From: Zhengitettix transpicula
Taxonomy: Eukaryota > Arthropoda > Insecta > Orthoptera > Tetrigidae
Assembly: GCA_037074705.1 (NCBI GenBank)
Contig: CM073591.1
Location: 184,909,432 to 184,973,431, forward strand
Length of the DNA stretch: 64,000 bases
Direction of reading: 5' to 3'
Positions 21,560 through 32,023 of the stretch are shown piece by piece; positions within the stretch are counted from its first letter, which is position 1, and every line of letters begins with the position of its first letter. Made by a program: the position numbers and the translations under genes. The notes beneath the pieces were generated by a model, which worked only from the letters and a program-made list of their open reading frames with translations, searched no databases and had not been told where the DNA came from.

Positions 21560-21715
21560 CTGGCTTAGGAGCAGAAGTGTAATTTTTACTGGCGATGGCA
21601 GGAAACTCCAGCGAGAGGCTCTCTGTTGACGATATCAATGCCCTCGCATGGATTCGAACCCGAGACATCTGTGATGCTATGCAATGACGTTGACCATTGC
21701 ACCACAAAGTATCAT
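21560..21715 (-). repeat. tRNA-derived SINE (family T), copy 2
   Basis: On the minus strand it reads TTTGTGGTGCAATGGTCAAC, then GGGTTCGAATCC, then a body shorter and more diverged than copy 1. It lies directly beside copy 1 in the same orientation. Confidence 0.7.
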
Positions 21716-21764
21716 GAACAAATTTAAATCGAATTAATTTGACCGTGAATTACTCACTCATCCG

Positions 21765-21900
21765 TACGTTTCAAGTAAAAATTTTATCTGAGGCATGTTT
21801 GGCAAACTCCAAATGACCGTGTCTGGAGGGTACGTGAGAACCTTCGAGAAGTAGGGCGGAAATTTGAACCCGATGCGGGTGAGGGAAGTGGGGTTATAGT
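21765..21900 (-). repeat. Dispersed repeat D, copy 1
   Basis: On the minus strand the CAGACACGGTCAT...TTTGCCAAACATGCCTCAGATAAAA region matches 30150-30265 on the plus strand. Confidence 0.5.
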
Positions 21901-21905
21901 GGAAG

Positions 21906-23394
21906 AACACAATCACATCTTGAGAGTGCAAATGACAGCCAGAATGAAGAACAAGAACTGAAAAGAAGTTTAATTAGAGATAATTGGAAAGTAAATTTGG
22001 ATTTTAGGTAAGATGAGCTCAACAAAAATCTACTTATTTAATCGAGACGGGACAAAAAACATTTTATACACACCCCCTCCCAAATCCCCGGCAACAAAGT
22101 TATGTAGATAAAATGCCGCCCAAAATTCAACACGTAATTATTGTCTTGAAAAGGTACCATAAAGTAAACATAAACATCGTTAAATTTGTAATTTATATTA
22201 AATGCCTTTCTCTTAAATATTAGCACGGAACTTTAAAATCATAAATTAAAATTCGCAGTTATTTTTTATACTTTTATTTCATTTTGTTTCAATAAATTAT
22301 GTATATCTTGTTCATTATTTTTTACACAATAAATTGTAGGAAAATGTTTTGTTTTTACTCGTCGTATTTTTCTGTAGCACGTTTAATATGTAATCGCCAC
22401 TTTTATCTTCCTGAAACTACTTAAATTGTTCTTCCATTGATCACAATTTTTACATGGGTTGACTTGTCATTTGAAAAATATTTTCCTCTATACGTTCTCT
22501 TTTTTGAAATTTATGCATCATTCTTGGGATTTTTCATATTCATTAATTTCTATTATTCCATGCTTTCAGAATTTTTTCTCAGCATATTATTATTTGAAGG
22601 ACAGCAAGATGGTAACGAATCAGCGTTCTTCCTTCTGTGCTTCGTTCTTTATTGATATCTGTGACTTCAGACATATTCATTACCGCGACATCTATGTCTA
22701 GGTTTTACTTTATATAAAATTTTGTAAGTTTACCTATGTTTTTCCGCTGGATCATTCGTTGTACGTTTATTGCTCTTATTTTGTCGATTCACTGAGTTTT
22801 ATACTGTGACATGGAAAATTAAACCCCTATTAACATTTAACACGTAAATTTGTAGTCCTGAAGCTCACGTACTTCTCATGTGGGGGAAGAAAGTTGGGAA
22901 AGAAAATATTGTTTGATATTGTTGACATTGATCTATTTTAATGAATGTTTAATGTGTAGAAAAAGTTATGACACTGTAAAATTCAGCAATGTGAAAAATT
23001 TGTAATCATATATTGTTGAAGCGAGGCGAGAGAAGTTTAGTTCCGTGTGTACAACTCACTAAAACGTTAATTGTCTGGAAGTAGAGTATAAAATTTTTAA
23101 GGTAAAATAAATGTAAACCAAGTTCTTATGAGTGATGTGTGAAGTCTAGGTTAAAACGAATTAAACAGGTTAGTATAAAGTTGCGTAGCAGTTGACAAAA
23201 AACGTCGCGACAAGGGTAGAGGTAGGGAGAAAAGAGATAAATAAATAAATCCAGTAAACTTTGAAAGTGAACTCAAGAAGATTTCGAACAGTTGGATGCA
23301 GTTACGGAGAGTGGACTAAAAGAACACCAAACTAAATACAATTAACTTTTTTCTGCTATATTGCCAAATAGCTCATGCCAAGTTTTTTTATTAC
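21906..23394. other. AT-rich stretch, no recognised gene
   Basis: Open frames at 22437-22701 are hydrophobic but only reflect T-rich sequence. No domain, RNA or repeat recognised. Confidence 0.4.
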
Positions 23395-23542
23395 AGTTAA
23401 GCTGTGAGTTTAAAGATCTCATGACTCTGGGACAAGCCAGTGAAAAATTTAATCCTCTTCACAATTCTAAATATTAAATATATGCAATTAATAATAAAGA
23501 TAGCCAATTCAGACAAAAAAGTGTTAATATCAATACCACACA

Positions 23543-23574
23543 ACGTTTCTGGGATCCTTGTCCCTTTCGTCAGG
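23543..23574 (-). ncRNA. Hammerhead-ribozyme-like motif in the older PLE
   Basis: On the minus strand CTGACGA is followed by AAGGGACAAGGATCCCA and then GAAACGTTG. CTGANGA, a GGGA/TCCC stem and GAAAC are the core of a hammerhead. The first stem-II pair is A/A rather than the preferred G/C, so activity is doubtful. Hammerheads are known in Penelope-like elements. Confidence 0.45.
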
Positions 23575-23749
23575 TGCGAAGAAGAGCCTAGAGCGACACG
23601 ACTGCACTCGTCAGTTGGCAAAACTCAAAAGCGACGAAAACGCAACGACAATGAGAGAGCCGAAGGGTTAGATTAACAATAAAGGAGCAACGACAATGGA
23701 AAAGCAGAAGGTTTCGCGTAATAAATAATAATGGATCATAGAAATTATT

Positions 23750-23760
23750 GACTTTAATAG
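23750..23760 (+). repeat. Left 11-bp target-site duplication of the young PLE
   Basis: GACTTTAATAG here is repeated exactly at 25604-25614, immediately outside the two ends of the element. Confidence 0.85.
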
Positions 23761-24065
23761 TTAGTAAAAGTTTCTCGGGCTTCCAGCCGGGTAAACTCGT
23801 CGATAGCACGCGACGTTTCGATGACATTCAGCGTCATCATCTTCTGGCGAAGTGCCGAGTTATGTGAGCTGATCCTCTTATACATGCTTGCGGCAGTGGC
23901 GGGGGTAGTGGTTCTCTGATTGGCTGGCGCCTCAGTCTGCGGTGGGGTGTCGCTCGCATCTCCAGCTGGCTTCGAGCGGCGAGTGTTGGTGCCGGCTACC
24001 GCCTCCCCGGCGGGGTCGGACTCGGGAGTCACGTGACCGGCTCCCTCGTTATGCGAAGCTCCAGC
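23761..24065 (-). repeat. Inverted pseudo-LTR arm (left) of the young PLE
   Basis: This arm is the reverse complement, with scattered differences, of 25257-25580 at the right end. Inverted or tandem pseudo-LTRs are characteristic of Penelope-like elements. It carries a hammerhead-like hairpin at 23810-23845 and a CATGTATAAGAGG box (minus strand) that may serve as a TATA element. Confidence 0.85.
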
Positions 24066-25256
24066 TGCATGACAAAAATTCGGCAGGATTTGTTGAAATC
24101 TTACGAGGGGTGAAAATTGAACCAACGGAAATTTTTGTTAGTTTTGATGTAACCTCCTTATTCACACGTGTGCCATTGAAGGAGTCACTACAAATACTGG
24201 AGAAACACTTCACTCCCGAAACAGTGAAGTTGTTCAGACACGTCCTGACTACGACATATTTTCTTTACCAGGACCAGTACTACGAGCAGATAGATGGGGT
24301 AGCCATGGGGTCTCCACTTTCGCCTGCCGTAGCCAACCTTTATATGGAACACTTCGAGGAGCTGGCTCTTGAGAAGGCTCCACTAAAACCTACTTGTTTC
24401 CTCAGGTATGTGGATGACACATTTGCCATCTGGCCCCATGGCGAAGAAACGCTTCCCGTCTTCTTAGAACACCTCAACAGCGTCCATCCCAATATCCAGT
24501 TTACCATGGAGGTAGAAACTAGAGGATGTCCGCCATTTCTGGACGTTTTGGTAACCCGGAGACCAGAAGGGACGCTCGCGCACAGCGTATACAGGAAACC
24601 AACTCATACGGATTTGTATTTGCACGCCAGCAGTTACCACCACCTCACCCAGAAGTCCACAGTTCTGAGTACTCTAATACACAGGGCCCGTACCATCTCC
24701 AACGGCTACTCGCAGGAACAGATTCGAAGGGAAGTAAGGGACAGGAAGCTGAAGAATATTGAACAGCCGAAGAGTGAGAAGGTGGCTTTCCTCCCCTAAG
24801 CGGGTAGCACCTCGGGAAAAATAGGCAGGATCCTGGCGAAGCATGACGTCAGAACTGTCTTCCGGCCACAGAGGAAAATTAGGAGTTTCCTCCCATCAAC
24901 TAAGGACAGCCTTGGCCTTAGAACACCGGGTGTGTATGAGGTCACGTGCGAATGTGGCCAAAAATACGTTGGCCAGACAATAAGAACGGTGGAAGAGAGA
25001 ATGACCGAACACCTGAGGTGGTGGCGGCTAAAACAGCCGACAAAATCCGCAGTGGCTGAACATGCTATTGTAACCGGACACCGCATAAATCGGGAAAATA
25101 CCAGGTTGCTAGGCCACGCCAGTAACTACTGGGACAGTGTGCTACTAGAGGCAGTAGAGATACGATTGCAGGACAATCTCCTGAACAGGGACACGGGGTT
25201 CGGTCTCAGCCGGGCCTGGGGGCCACTAGTCGCCGATCTGAGACGACAAGCCCAAG
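24066..25256 (+). pseudogene. Penelope-like RT/GIY-YIG protein, 5'-truncated, one nonsense codon
   Basis: This encodes the reverse transcriptase and GIY-YIG endonuclease of a Penelope-like retroelement, which copies its RNA at a nicked target. Order seen: motif A (FVSFDVTSLF, near 24137), motif B (GVAMGSPLSPAVANLY, near 24297), catalytic YVDD at 24407-24418, then a LDVLVTRR tract and KPTHTDLYLHASSYHH near 24597. After that comes a linker, and from about 24929 the endonuclease: YEVTCECGQKYVGQT with the family's CxC, then RTVEERMTEHLRW. A TAA at 24797-24799 replaces what is probably a tyrosine codon in the FLPYVGS-type linker; the frame is open on both sides of it. The N-terminal part of the RT is missing because the left pseudo-LTR joins at motif A. 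The open frame at 23942 starts inside that arm, so its start is not genuine. Confidence 0.9.
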
Positions 25257-25603
25257 CTCGGGACGCTGGAGCTTCGCATAACGAGGGAGCCGGTCACGCG
25301 ACTCTCGAGTCGGACCCCGCCGGGGAGGCGGTAGGCGGCACCAACACTCGCCGCTCGAAGCCATCTGGAGATGCGAGCGACACCCCAACGCAGACAGAGG
25401 CGCCAGCCAATCAGAGAGCCACCTACCCCCGCCACTGCCACAAGCATATATAAGGGGATCAGCTCACATAACTCGGCACTTCGCCAAATGATGATGATGA
25501 CGCTGAATGTCATCGAAACGTCGCGTGCCATCGACGAGTTTACCCGGCTGGAAGCCCGAGAAACTTTTACTAACTTTCTACACCGGGAAAACCTTCGTTC
25601 TAC
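25257..25603 (+). repeat. Pseudo-LTR arm (right) of the young PLE
   Basis: Matches 23761-24065 inverted up to about 25580. It has TATATAAGGGGATCAG at 25446-25461 as a TATA-like box and the hammerhead-like hairpin at 25486-25524. The last about 25 bp (CTACACCGGGAAAACC...) are not in the left arm. Confidence 0.85.
25486..25524 (+). ncRNA. Hammerhead-like hairpin in the PLE pseudo-LTR
   Basis: ATGATGA precedes GATGAC, a 7-nt loop GCTGAAT, and GTCATC, a perfect 6-bp stem. Then come GAAAC and GTC. The layout CTGANGA-stem-GAAAC is that of a hammerhead, but the conserved first C is A here. In the left arm (23810-23845, minus) the core reads CAGAAGA. Confidence 0.45.
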
Positions 25604-26090
25604 GACTTTAATAGTGTCTGTTTGTACATTAATAGTAATTGATTTAATTTGAAGCATCTGTGAAATAAGTCCGGAATTGTACCTGGTGTCAACGTCTAGA
25701 ATCTTAGCATTTTGCCAATCAAATGAATGTTTAGAATTGATGATATGTTTGGATACTGCAGATTGTTTATCAATGGAAAGTTTGATATTAGACATATGTT
25801 TTCTGATACGTGTATTCAGGGAACGTTTTGTTTGCCCTATGTAGCAGGAATTACAATTAGAGCAAGAGATTTTGGAAACAACACAATGTTTGCTGTAGGT
25901 GTCAAGTGGGTCCTTGTGGTTTTTAATCAGTTAGGAAAGGGTATTAGAGGATCTGTAAATGATGGATATTTGATATTCTTTGAATGATTGGATGAATTTG
26001 TGACGTAGAAATTTGTAAGAAGGGAGAGCGATAAAAAATTTGACTTGAGGTGTTTGGGGACGATTGAAAGTAGTACATGGACTCGCTTGA
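25604..26090 (-). pseudogene. Older Penelope-like element, GIY-YIG part right of the nested insertion
   Basis: On the minus strand this is the C-terminal region of a second, different PLE protein: a basic linker (FLRHKFIQSFKEYQ, near 26000), KDPLDTYSKHCVV, then the GIY-YIG start KISCSNCNSCYIGQTKRSL at about 25820-25876. The end of the domain (KHIINSKHSFDWQNAKILD, near 25710) follows in frame in the open frame 25226-25795. Coding similarity stops at the young PLE's target duplication (25604-25614) and appears to resume at 23760. One stop interrupts the linker near 25942. Confidence 0.75.
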
Positions 26091-26138
26091 CACCTACAGC
26101 TACTTGCTCTAATTGTAATTCCTGCTACATAGGGCAAA
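25831..26138. repeat. 36-bp perfect inverted repeat of a GIY-YIG segment
   Basis: 25831-25866 and 26103-26138 are exact reverse complements. Both encode the CSNCNSCYIGQ segment of a PLE, on opposite strands. The right copy also keeps CTTGACACCTACAGC just upstream but lacks about 30 bp in between, so it is a deleted inverted duplicate. Confidence 0.8.
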
Positions 26139-26150
26139 TAAAACGTCGCT

Positions 26151-26752
26151 TTTAAGTATTGTCATATGATGCGTGAGTGCAGTTGTATCGTTCTAGGTTC
26201 TTCTTTGCATCCGAGGAATGGGACAAGCAGCGGTGACATCTAACTGGAGGTCCAGCCTCCTCTTCTAGCTGTCAGAGTTCCTTCCTCGTGGAATCTGCTC
26301 CGCGATGACGAGATATTATGCCTATAACATACCAATATTCTGTCATTCCTAAAATGTCATCATTTGGGTTAAAACATTCGTACATAACAATTGTAAATGC
26401 CTTTACAGCTACCTAATTGTTTGATTCACACTCTCATTCACACGCTCATTCATTCACACTTATACCGCTGCTGCTGTTGTTGTTTCTTCGCCTTCCGCTT
26501 CATCTTCCGGCCGACTCTCTCCGTTCTTTCTGATTTTCCGGAGGGGGACGGGGGTTAAAAAAATAAGTATTTAATAAAAAATTGTATAAAGGGTTAAATA
26601 TATGTATATATATATATAAATAAGACTCGTGAGAATCCGAGTATAAATAATATATCACATTAACATACAAGCTGTAAAGGGGCTCGTAGGTTACCTAGTA
26701 AATTTATATTATAATAATAATAAGGCGATACCTACAGGAAAATCGACAAAGG
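26151..26752. other. Unassigned stretch, no recognised gene
   Basis: Includes a CTG/TTG-rich run near 26468-26485 and a short (TA)n at 26605-26619. No domain or listed repeat seen. Confidence 0.4.
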
Positions 26753-27400
26753 TCAGTTCCTGTTTACCTTTCTTTCGGGGTCGTAGCAGCCTAGCGATGA
26801 GACCAGCTCATTGCTAGACTCATGTGCCCTCTCGTAGAACCTTACGGAATTTTCAAGTATCCGTTCCCATAGGTTGCTCATCCCTGCCAGGTCCCAGACT
26901 ACGGCGTTGGAGATCCGTGGCAGGAGATGAAGCGCTCGCCGGAGGCACTTCCTCTCCAGAGCGAAGATCTTCTCCATGTGGGACTCCGCAGCGCACGCCC
27001 AAACTGGTGTGGCGTACTCCATGATCGGGCGGATGAGCGATATGTAGATTGAGAGTCCCACTCTCGGTGACAGCTTCGAACTAGGATAAAAAATCGGGTA
27101 TAAGAGATTTAACCTAGCTGTTACCTTTTTTGAATATTTTAACTTGGTGTCTCCACGTTATCCTTGTATTATCTAAGGTTACCCCTAGATACTTGGATTT
27201 CGTAGTCCACGGGATCACTTCTCCAAAGAGCCGCAGAACTGACTTGTCCGGTCGACGACGGGTGATCATCAGCGCCTGGCTCTTCGACGCGTTGATCTTC
27301 ACCCTCCAGTTGGTGGCCCACTGTTGTATCTTCTGTAGGCCAGCGTTGAGCCGGTTTCCCACGACGTGCTTCTTCCACGATGCCGAATGGGACAAGGACG
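26753..27400 (-). pseudogene. LINE RT palm/thumb fragment, minus strand
   Basis: On the minus strand, frame 27395-27114 gives an RT segment just after the catalytic motif: LQKIQQWATNWRVKINASKS near 27330, then KYLGVTLDNTRITW. Frame 27061-26753 continues with SLIRPIMEYATPVWACA and KIFALERKCLRRAL, the post-RT region of Jockey/I-type LINEs. The two frames are joined by a shift near 27090. The YADD-type motif should lie upstream, but at about 27400 the sequence instead changes to a different LINE's RNase H end. No RNase H follows this RT. Confidence 0.75.
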
Positions 27401-27409
27401 TTGTGTGGT

Positions 27410-28760
27410 TTATATGGGTTTGGGTGAGCCTGCGAGACGTTGGTTTGGAGGGATCTTATCCTGGAGATCAATATCTGCTGGTTTCTGTGGACGTTCTTTG
27501 GGAGTATTAGTACGGATAATGATGTTTTTTTCCTGATGGAAGAGTCCATTGTTTCCAGTACGCCTCCTTGCTTGCCAGGCTGATTCTATTTTCTTCTTGA
27601 CCCCCTTGTAATAGCCCGAGGCTGTGCATACTGTAGATGTGTCATGCTGTATGTTTGTAGCGACCACCACCTCGTATCCCGCTATATGGGCATGAGCGGG
27701 GATCCAGATTATGTAGATTGATTTTTTACATGCCGATATGTTCTGTAAAAGTATTCTGATTTTGTTAAGATTTCCAGTCCTGACTTTTGGGTTTGTTATA
27801 GCATTTAATGCTTCCAGGGAGTCAGAGAAGATTATTTTTTTGTTTAGAGGGGATTCAGTGCAATATTCAAATGTCATGAGTATAGCGTAGATCTCCGCGG
27901 TCGTGATGGATGCAAATGAGTTTATCTGGACCACTTTCCTATGATTCCCGTGCATGAACGCCCTTGTGATTCTCGTTACCGATTTTGAGACATCAGTATA
28001 CAACTGGACAGGATTTCCATATCTCTCGATTATGGCGCGGAGATGGTCGTTGGCCTTTTCTCGGAGTATTCTTTTGGGATTTGGCTGAGTGATATGTCGA
28101 TGGGGAGTTCCGCTATTTTCCACGGAGGTTGAATTGTGATCAATGACAGGAAGGATTGAGATTAGTTCCAGAAGGTTCTTATTGGCAGATGCGTGGAAGG
28201 GAAGAGGTCTTTTGGTGTCGAAACTGTAGTAAGGGTAAGATGGGGTTGGTTGTGTTCGGATTTTAGAATAATGGATTTGCAGGGAGTTCAAAGCAATTTT
28301 GATTATATTTAATTTTCTTCTTACGCCCAGTGGGATGCCGTTGGCTTCATTGTAGAGCCTTACAATAGGGGTGGTGAGGATGCATCCAGTGATTATCCTA
28401 AGGGCGTTGATCTGGATCGTATTTAGTTTGTTGAGTATGGATTTTTTTGCCGTGCCATAGATGTGGGCTCCGTAGGCAAGAATTGTAGTTATTGTAGCTT
28501 TGTTTGGTTAGGCTGAGGATCTTCTGGCTGGTTCCGCAGTTTTACGCTGCTATTATCTTTAGAAAGACGAGTCGTCTATTGGTTTAGGTTGAGAGATAAT
28601 TTATGTGTTCGGAGAAAGTTATTCTGGTATCCCATATTAAACCAAGTATGTTTATTTGTTTTTCATATTTAATTATATGATCTCCATATTTTAAAGTGAC
28701 CTGATGCTTCTTAGGAAGGAGCCAAACCCGGCCTGCGTCCATTCCATTCTTCCTGCCATT
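27410..28760 (-). pseudogene. LINE RT-thumb plus RNase H fragment, minus strand
   Basis: On the minus strand the order is a palm/thumb segment (INILGLIWDTRITFSEHINYL region, near 28630), a connection segment (ILAYGAHIYGTAKK, near 28470, and RRKLN near 28310), then an RNase H domain in the open frame 28291-27410. RNase H motifs: QLYTDVSKS with the first Asp, TTAEIYAI with the Glu, FSDSLEALNAI with the second Asp, and WIPAHAHIAGYE, where the usual GHxGI histidine context is altered to AHAHI. RNase H on ORF2 is a trait of I, R1, LOA and related LINEs. A stop and frame changes lie upstream near 28590 and 28400. The end is cut at about 27410, before the zinc knuckle. Confidence 0.8.
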
Positions 28761-29080
28761 CCACTTATATGCATTTTATTTGTCAAACAACTCCGGTTTC
28801 CGGTTACGACCCTCGTTTTCGGATTTCCGCGAAGAGTCGGTCGAGTAGTTGTATGATCGTATATTCTCCTTAGTTTTATTGGCTATATATTATCTTTCTT
28901 GTTAATTATACTTTTTATTATTATTATTGTTATATAATTTGGGTGTTACATAATATGTATCATGTATTTTGATTTGGGTAATTTATTTGCTTTTTATTGG
29001 AATAACCTTTCTATGCTGCAGTTTATGTTCTATTTAATGTCTTTTAGTTTATGCATTGAGAAATTTTGATCTTTATACCC
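28761..29080. other. AT-rich stretch, no recognised gene
   Basis: Nothing recognised. Confidence 0.4.
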
Positions 29081-29320
29081 ATCCGGTGAGAAATACTATC
29101 AATCTCATTGATCCTGAAAAATATTTAGTTGATGTAAATATCAGCTGTTTAACATGTTTTTAAATTTCCACCCCCAGTCCACGGCCCCAGCTGGGAGTGG
29201 TAGCCCTCAGTGTTTGTTTCCGGTTATAAAGTAACACGTGTACTAAATTTGGTCAGATGTGCTAAACGGGTTAGATTTGTAAGCGAAACATACACACAAA
29301 TGTATATGCATAATCACAAA
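29081..29320 (-). repeat. Family C interspersed repeat, copy 4 (inverted, partial)
   Basis: On the minus strand it shows the ACACACAAATG head, the GGAAACAAACACTGAGG stretch near 29210, a G-rich block, and the GTTAAACAGCTG region. Closest by eye to copy 2. Confidence 0.5.
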
Positions 29321-29379
29321 TAGTCGATTAGAAGATGTATTAGATAAGGCTACCGTGAAGCCCGGAGGGTTGTCTGGAC

Positions 29380-29516
29380 TTAATACTTGTACGTTTCCGG
29401 GTATTATGAACTGTCTCCGTAGGAAACAGCAGCACATAACATCCATTCCCTCGCCGGCATTCAAACCCGGGAGTTCTGTGGCGCGAGGCAGCGACGCTGA
29501 CCACTACACCACAGAA
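29380..29516 (-). repeat. tRNA-derived SINE (family T), copy 3
   Basis: On the minus strand it starts TTCTGTGGTGTAGTGGTCAG and has CCGGGTTTGAATGCCGG as a B box with one altered base. The body diverges from copies 1 and 2 after about 100 bp. Confidence 0.7.
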
Positions 29517-30149
29517 GAAATCTGATACTGGAATAATCCCGCTATCCTCATTATTATTTTCAGCCGAGCCTTATCCGCAACAAACAGAACCTCAAACATA
29601 AATAACAGTTTTTTTATTGCCCTACATCTACATCTCGTTATACGATATTCTTGTCTTTACTAACCTGATATTGCCGAGTGCTGAAGAGAGGAAAATTATT
29701 AAGCCTCCATATTAACAGTCCGTCTGAATCTCATTATTTGTGTCCCCATGTTTCTTTTGTAATAATAATTTTATAGTCTGACTAATAATCAGGTGGCACC
29801 CTCATATAGAAAACTCCAAGTCAGTCAAGACTAGTCCGAGTCTTGGCTTGGATTCAGACGAACCATATCCAGAGTTCACTTGAGTTAAAGACAGAGTTGT
29901 CAGACTACGCATTGTATTTTAATTTCTCTCGCCTACCTCATGGCAGAACATGAATGAGAAATTCAATAATATGAGTATAGGATTTCGAATTAGATACTAT
30001 CTCAGTTCTTATTTCTAACTAGACTCAAATATCTCTAAAAGAGTCAATTGGTATTATATTCATAAGTTTATAAAAGAATCATACTTTTCAAATATATTTA
30101 TAACAAACATTTTTGTTTTCCTGTTCCCCTTATGGCGACCTTGCACTTT
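29517..30149. other. AT-rich stretch, no recognised gene
   Basis: Nothing recognised. Confidence 0.4.
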
Positions 30150-30265
30150 CACATTGCGACTTCTTCATCGGCTCAAACTTCTACCCTATTTCTCAAAGAT
30201 TCCCTCGCACCCCTAGAGACACGGTCAATACACTTGCCAAACATTTCTGAGATAAAAATTTTCTG
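30150..30265 (+). repeat. Dispersed repeat D, copy 2
   Basis: Inverted relative of 21765-21900, sharing GAGACACGGTCAAT...TTGCCAAACATTTCTGAGATAAAA. Confidence 0.5.
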
Positions 30266-30470
30266 ACTGTCCATTCATCTTGCAAAGTCTGGAGGCGTCA
30301 GGAATCCACAACATAATACCAATATCTGACTAAAATTTGTTCAATACAACTTATAAAGATTAATTGTTTTCTAAACATTCGATGAATAAAATTCTTTCAA
30401 TTTATGTAACAATATTTTAAATACTTTTTTATGAAATCTATTCAAAATGTTAAATACAATATTAGTCGGC

Positions 30471-30725
30471 CAGCTGTCTCCTAAATTGGTCGAGGTACGG
30501 AGAAGGGAATGCTACGTCCCCACAGCAAACTCCTCTCCCGCTATCTGAAGGGCGTGGGACAAGTACCAAATACCCGACCTACCTGATGCAGGTTTTTCGA
30601 GGGTTTTCCCTGCATCACTTTAAGGCGAATGCCGGGTAGGATCCTTAAACTATAACCAGGGGGCCCTAGTTAACCCTTGGCTACCTACTTCTACCCTTCC
30701 GCATCCAACCTTTCAAATCCCTGTC
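30471..30725 (+). repeat. Family S SINE-like element, copy 4 (truncated both ends)
   Basis: Starts at AGTCGGCCAGCTGTCTCC in the middle of the family sequence and stops at CATCCAACCTTTCAAATCCCT, without tail. Confidence 0.75.
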
Positions 30726-30744
30726 TAGAGACACGTGAAAGGTT

Positions 30745-31110
30745 TATGTTCCGGGGTGGTAGAACGGTATACGTTAAAAGTTGTCCGCTATTTATATCAT
30801 ATTTATAATAGTCGGTAACTTCGTCCTAAACTGGCCAAGACACGGAGGGGGGAATGCAGCGACCCCACAGTGACCGCTCTCCTGCCATCAGAAGGCCGTG
30901 GGACAAATACCAAGTGCCCGAACTACCAGATACATGTTTTTCTAGGGGTTTTTCTGCATCGCTTTTACAAACATTTCCGGGTAGGATCCTTAAACTATAG
31001 CCCGGGGACCCTAGTCAACCCTTAGTTACCTTCCTCCGCCTTTCCGCATCCCCCATTTCAATCCATTTCCTATGCTATAAGAAGCCTCTATGTGGTTTAC
31101 CCAATATATA
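30745..31110 (+). repeat. Family S SINE-like element, copy 5 (diverged)
   Basis: Starts at ATGTTCCGGGGTGGTAG and ends at GGTTTACCC near 31100. It is more diverged than copy 4, which lies just upstream in the same orientation. Confidence 0.7.
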
Positions 31111-31399
31111 TTCTTCTACTTCGTCTTCTCTGGTGCTTGCTTGGTCAAAGAAAATTGGGATATAATGGAGTTCACTGTGTTAGGTTAATTCACGTAGAGC
31201 CAAGAGATAATAGAACATGTACATTCACTACAAAATAAGCACAATTTCAGATTAATATTTGTTATATAGCCATTTTAAATTTAATCTGCTGCGTTAACAA
31301 TACCATTAATCTGTTTGTCAAGCAAAATACTCTGTTAAAAATGAAGCGACTAATACTTCATGTCTTCTGTGGCAGCTTTTAAAACTGGAATATAAAAAT

Positions 31400-32023
31400 G
31401 ATACATGGTTCTTGTAGCAGATAGAAGTAGCTTAATCTCTCTCTTGTCCCACAACAACCCCAAACAAATTTTCACCGAAGCATCGAAAACTCACAATGCA
31501 ATCTCAAGTTCCGTAATATTAAACAAAATACAAAAATCTATAAAAACAAATAGTATCGCCTCCACTATTGAATCAGAAATCCTAGGTTTTGAAATTCCAG
31601 TAAAAATGGCCAAGTAATCCAAATTTAAAAGCCTTATCATACTAACCGATTCCATGGATGCCATCGTAGACCTAACTTCCGAAGTAGAAGAATTAATTTT
31701 ATTAGGGAAATGATCCACGAAGAAAACAAACGCCAATATAAACTCCAGGTGGTATGGATACCTTCTCAATCAGGAATCAAGGTCAATGAAAGGGCAGAGA
31801 AACGAACTCATCCCAGCTCTCAAACTCAATACCAGTCTGCTCAACTCAAGACATCTTCACAGAAGCCAGACAAGAAATTAACAGAACCTGGCAACGTACT
31901 AGGAAGGCTGACAACAACAGGTCAATCCACCAAGAACTTCAAGACAGAAAAGAGCTTCGCCACATAAGCAATGCTTCTAGAAGACATCAAATTATTATTT
32001 CCCGATTGAGAACCCTCCACACC
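31400..32023 (+). pseudogene. LINE RNase H domain, first part, interrupted by SINEs
   Basis: Read on the plus strand, this encodes an RNase H domain of a LINE ORF2: IFTEASKTH (first Asp changed to Glu), STIESEILGF with the Glu, then LTDSMDAI (second Asp), and VVWIPSQSGIKVNE in the 31710-31967 frame, where the usual GHxGI reads SQSGI. A stop at 31615 and frame shifts break the gene. The part ends in QIIISRLRTLHT at 32023. The normal continuation, LTHSY, appears at 32940 after two family S elements. Confidence 0.7.

Larger units (their letters stand above)
23395..23760 (-). pseudogene. Older Penelope-like element, 3' part left of a nested insertion
   Basis: On the minus strand this continues the older PLE that lies at 25604-26090 on the other side of the young insertion. 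Removing 23761-25603 and one copy of GACTTTAATAG rejoins the two halves in a run that is C-terminal coding, then 3' UTR. The 3' UTR holds a hammerhead-like segment at 23543-23574. Downstream to about 23395 is AT-rich tail. Confidence 0.65.

Noticed and set aside
22437..22701. Hydrophobic 72-80 codon frames suggestive of membrane proteins
   Set aside because: They are T-rich sequence with no start context, splice signal or known motif.
23942..24065. Start codon at 23942 as the N-terminus of the PLE protein
   Set aside because: This part lies in the inverted pseudo-LTR arm; protein similarity begins only after about 24066.
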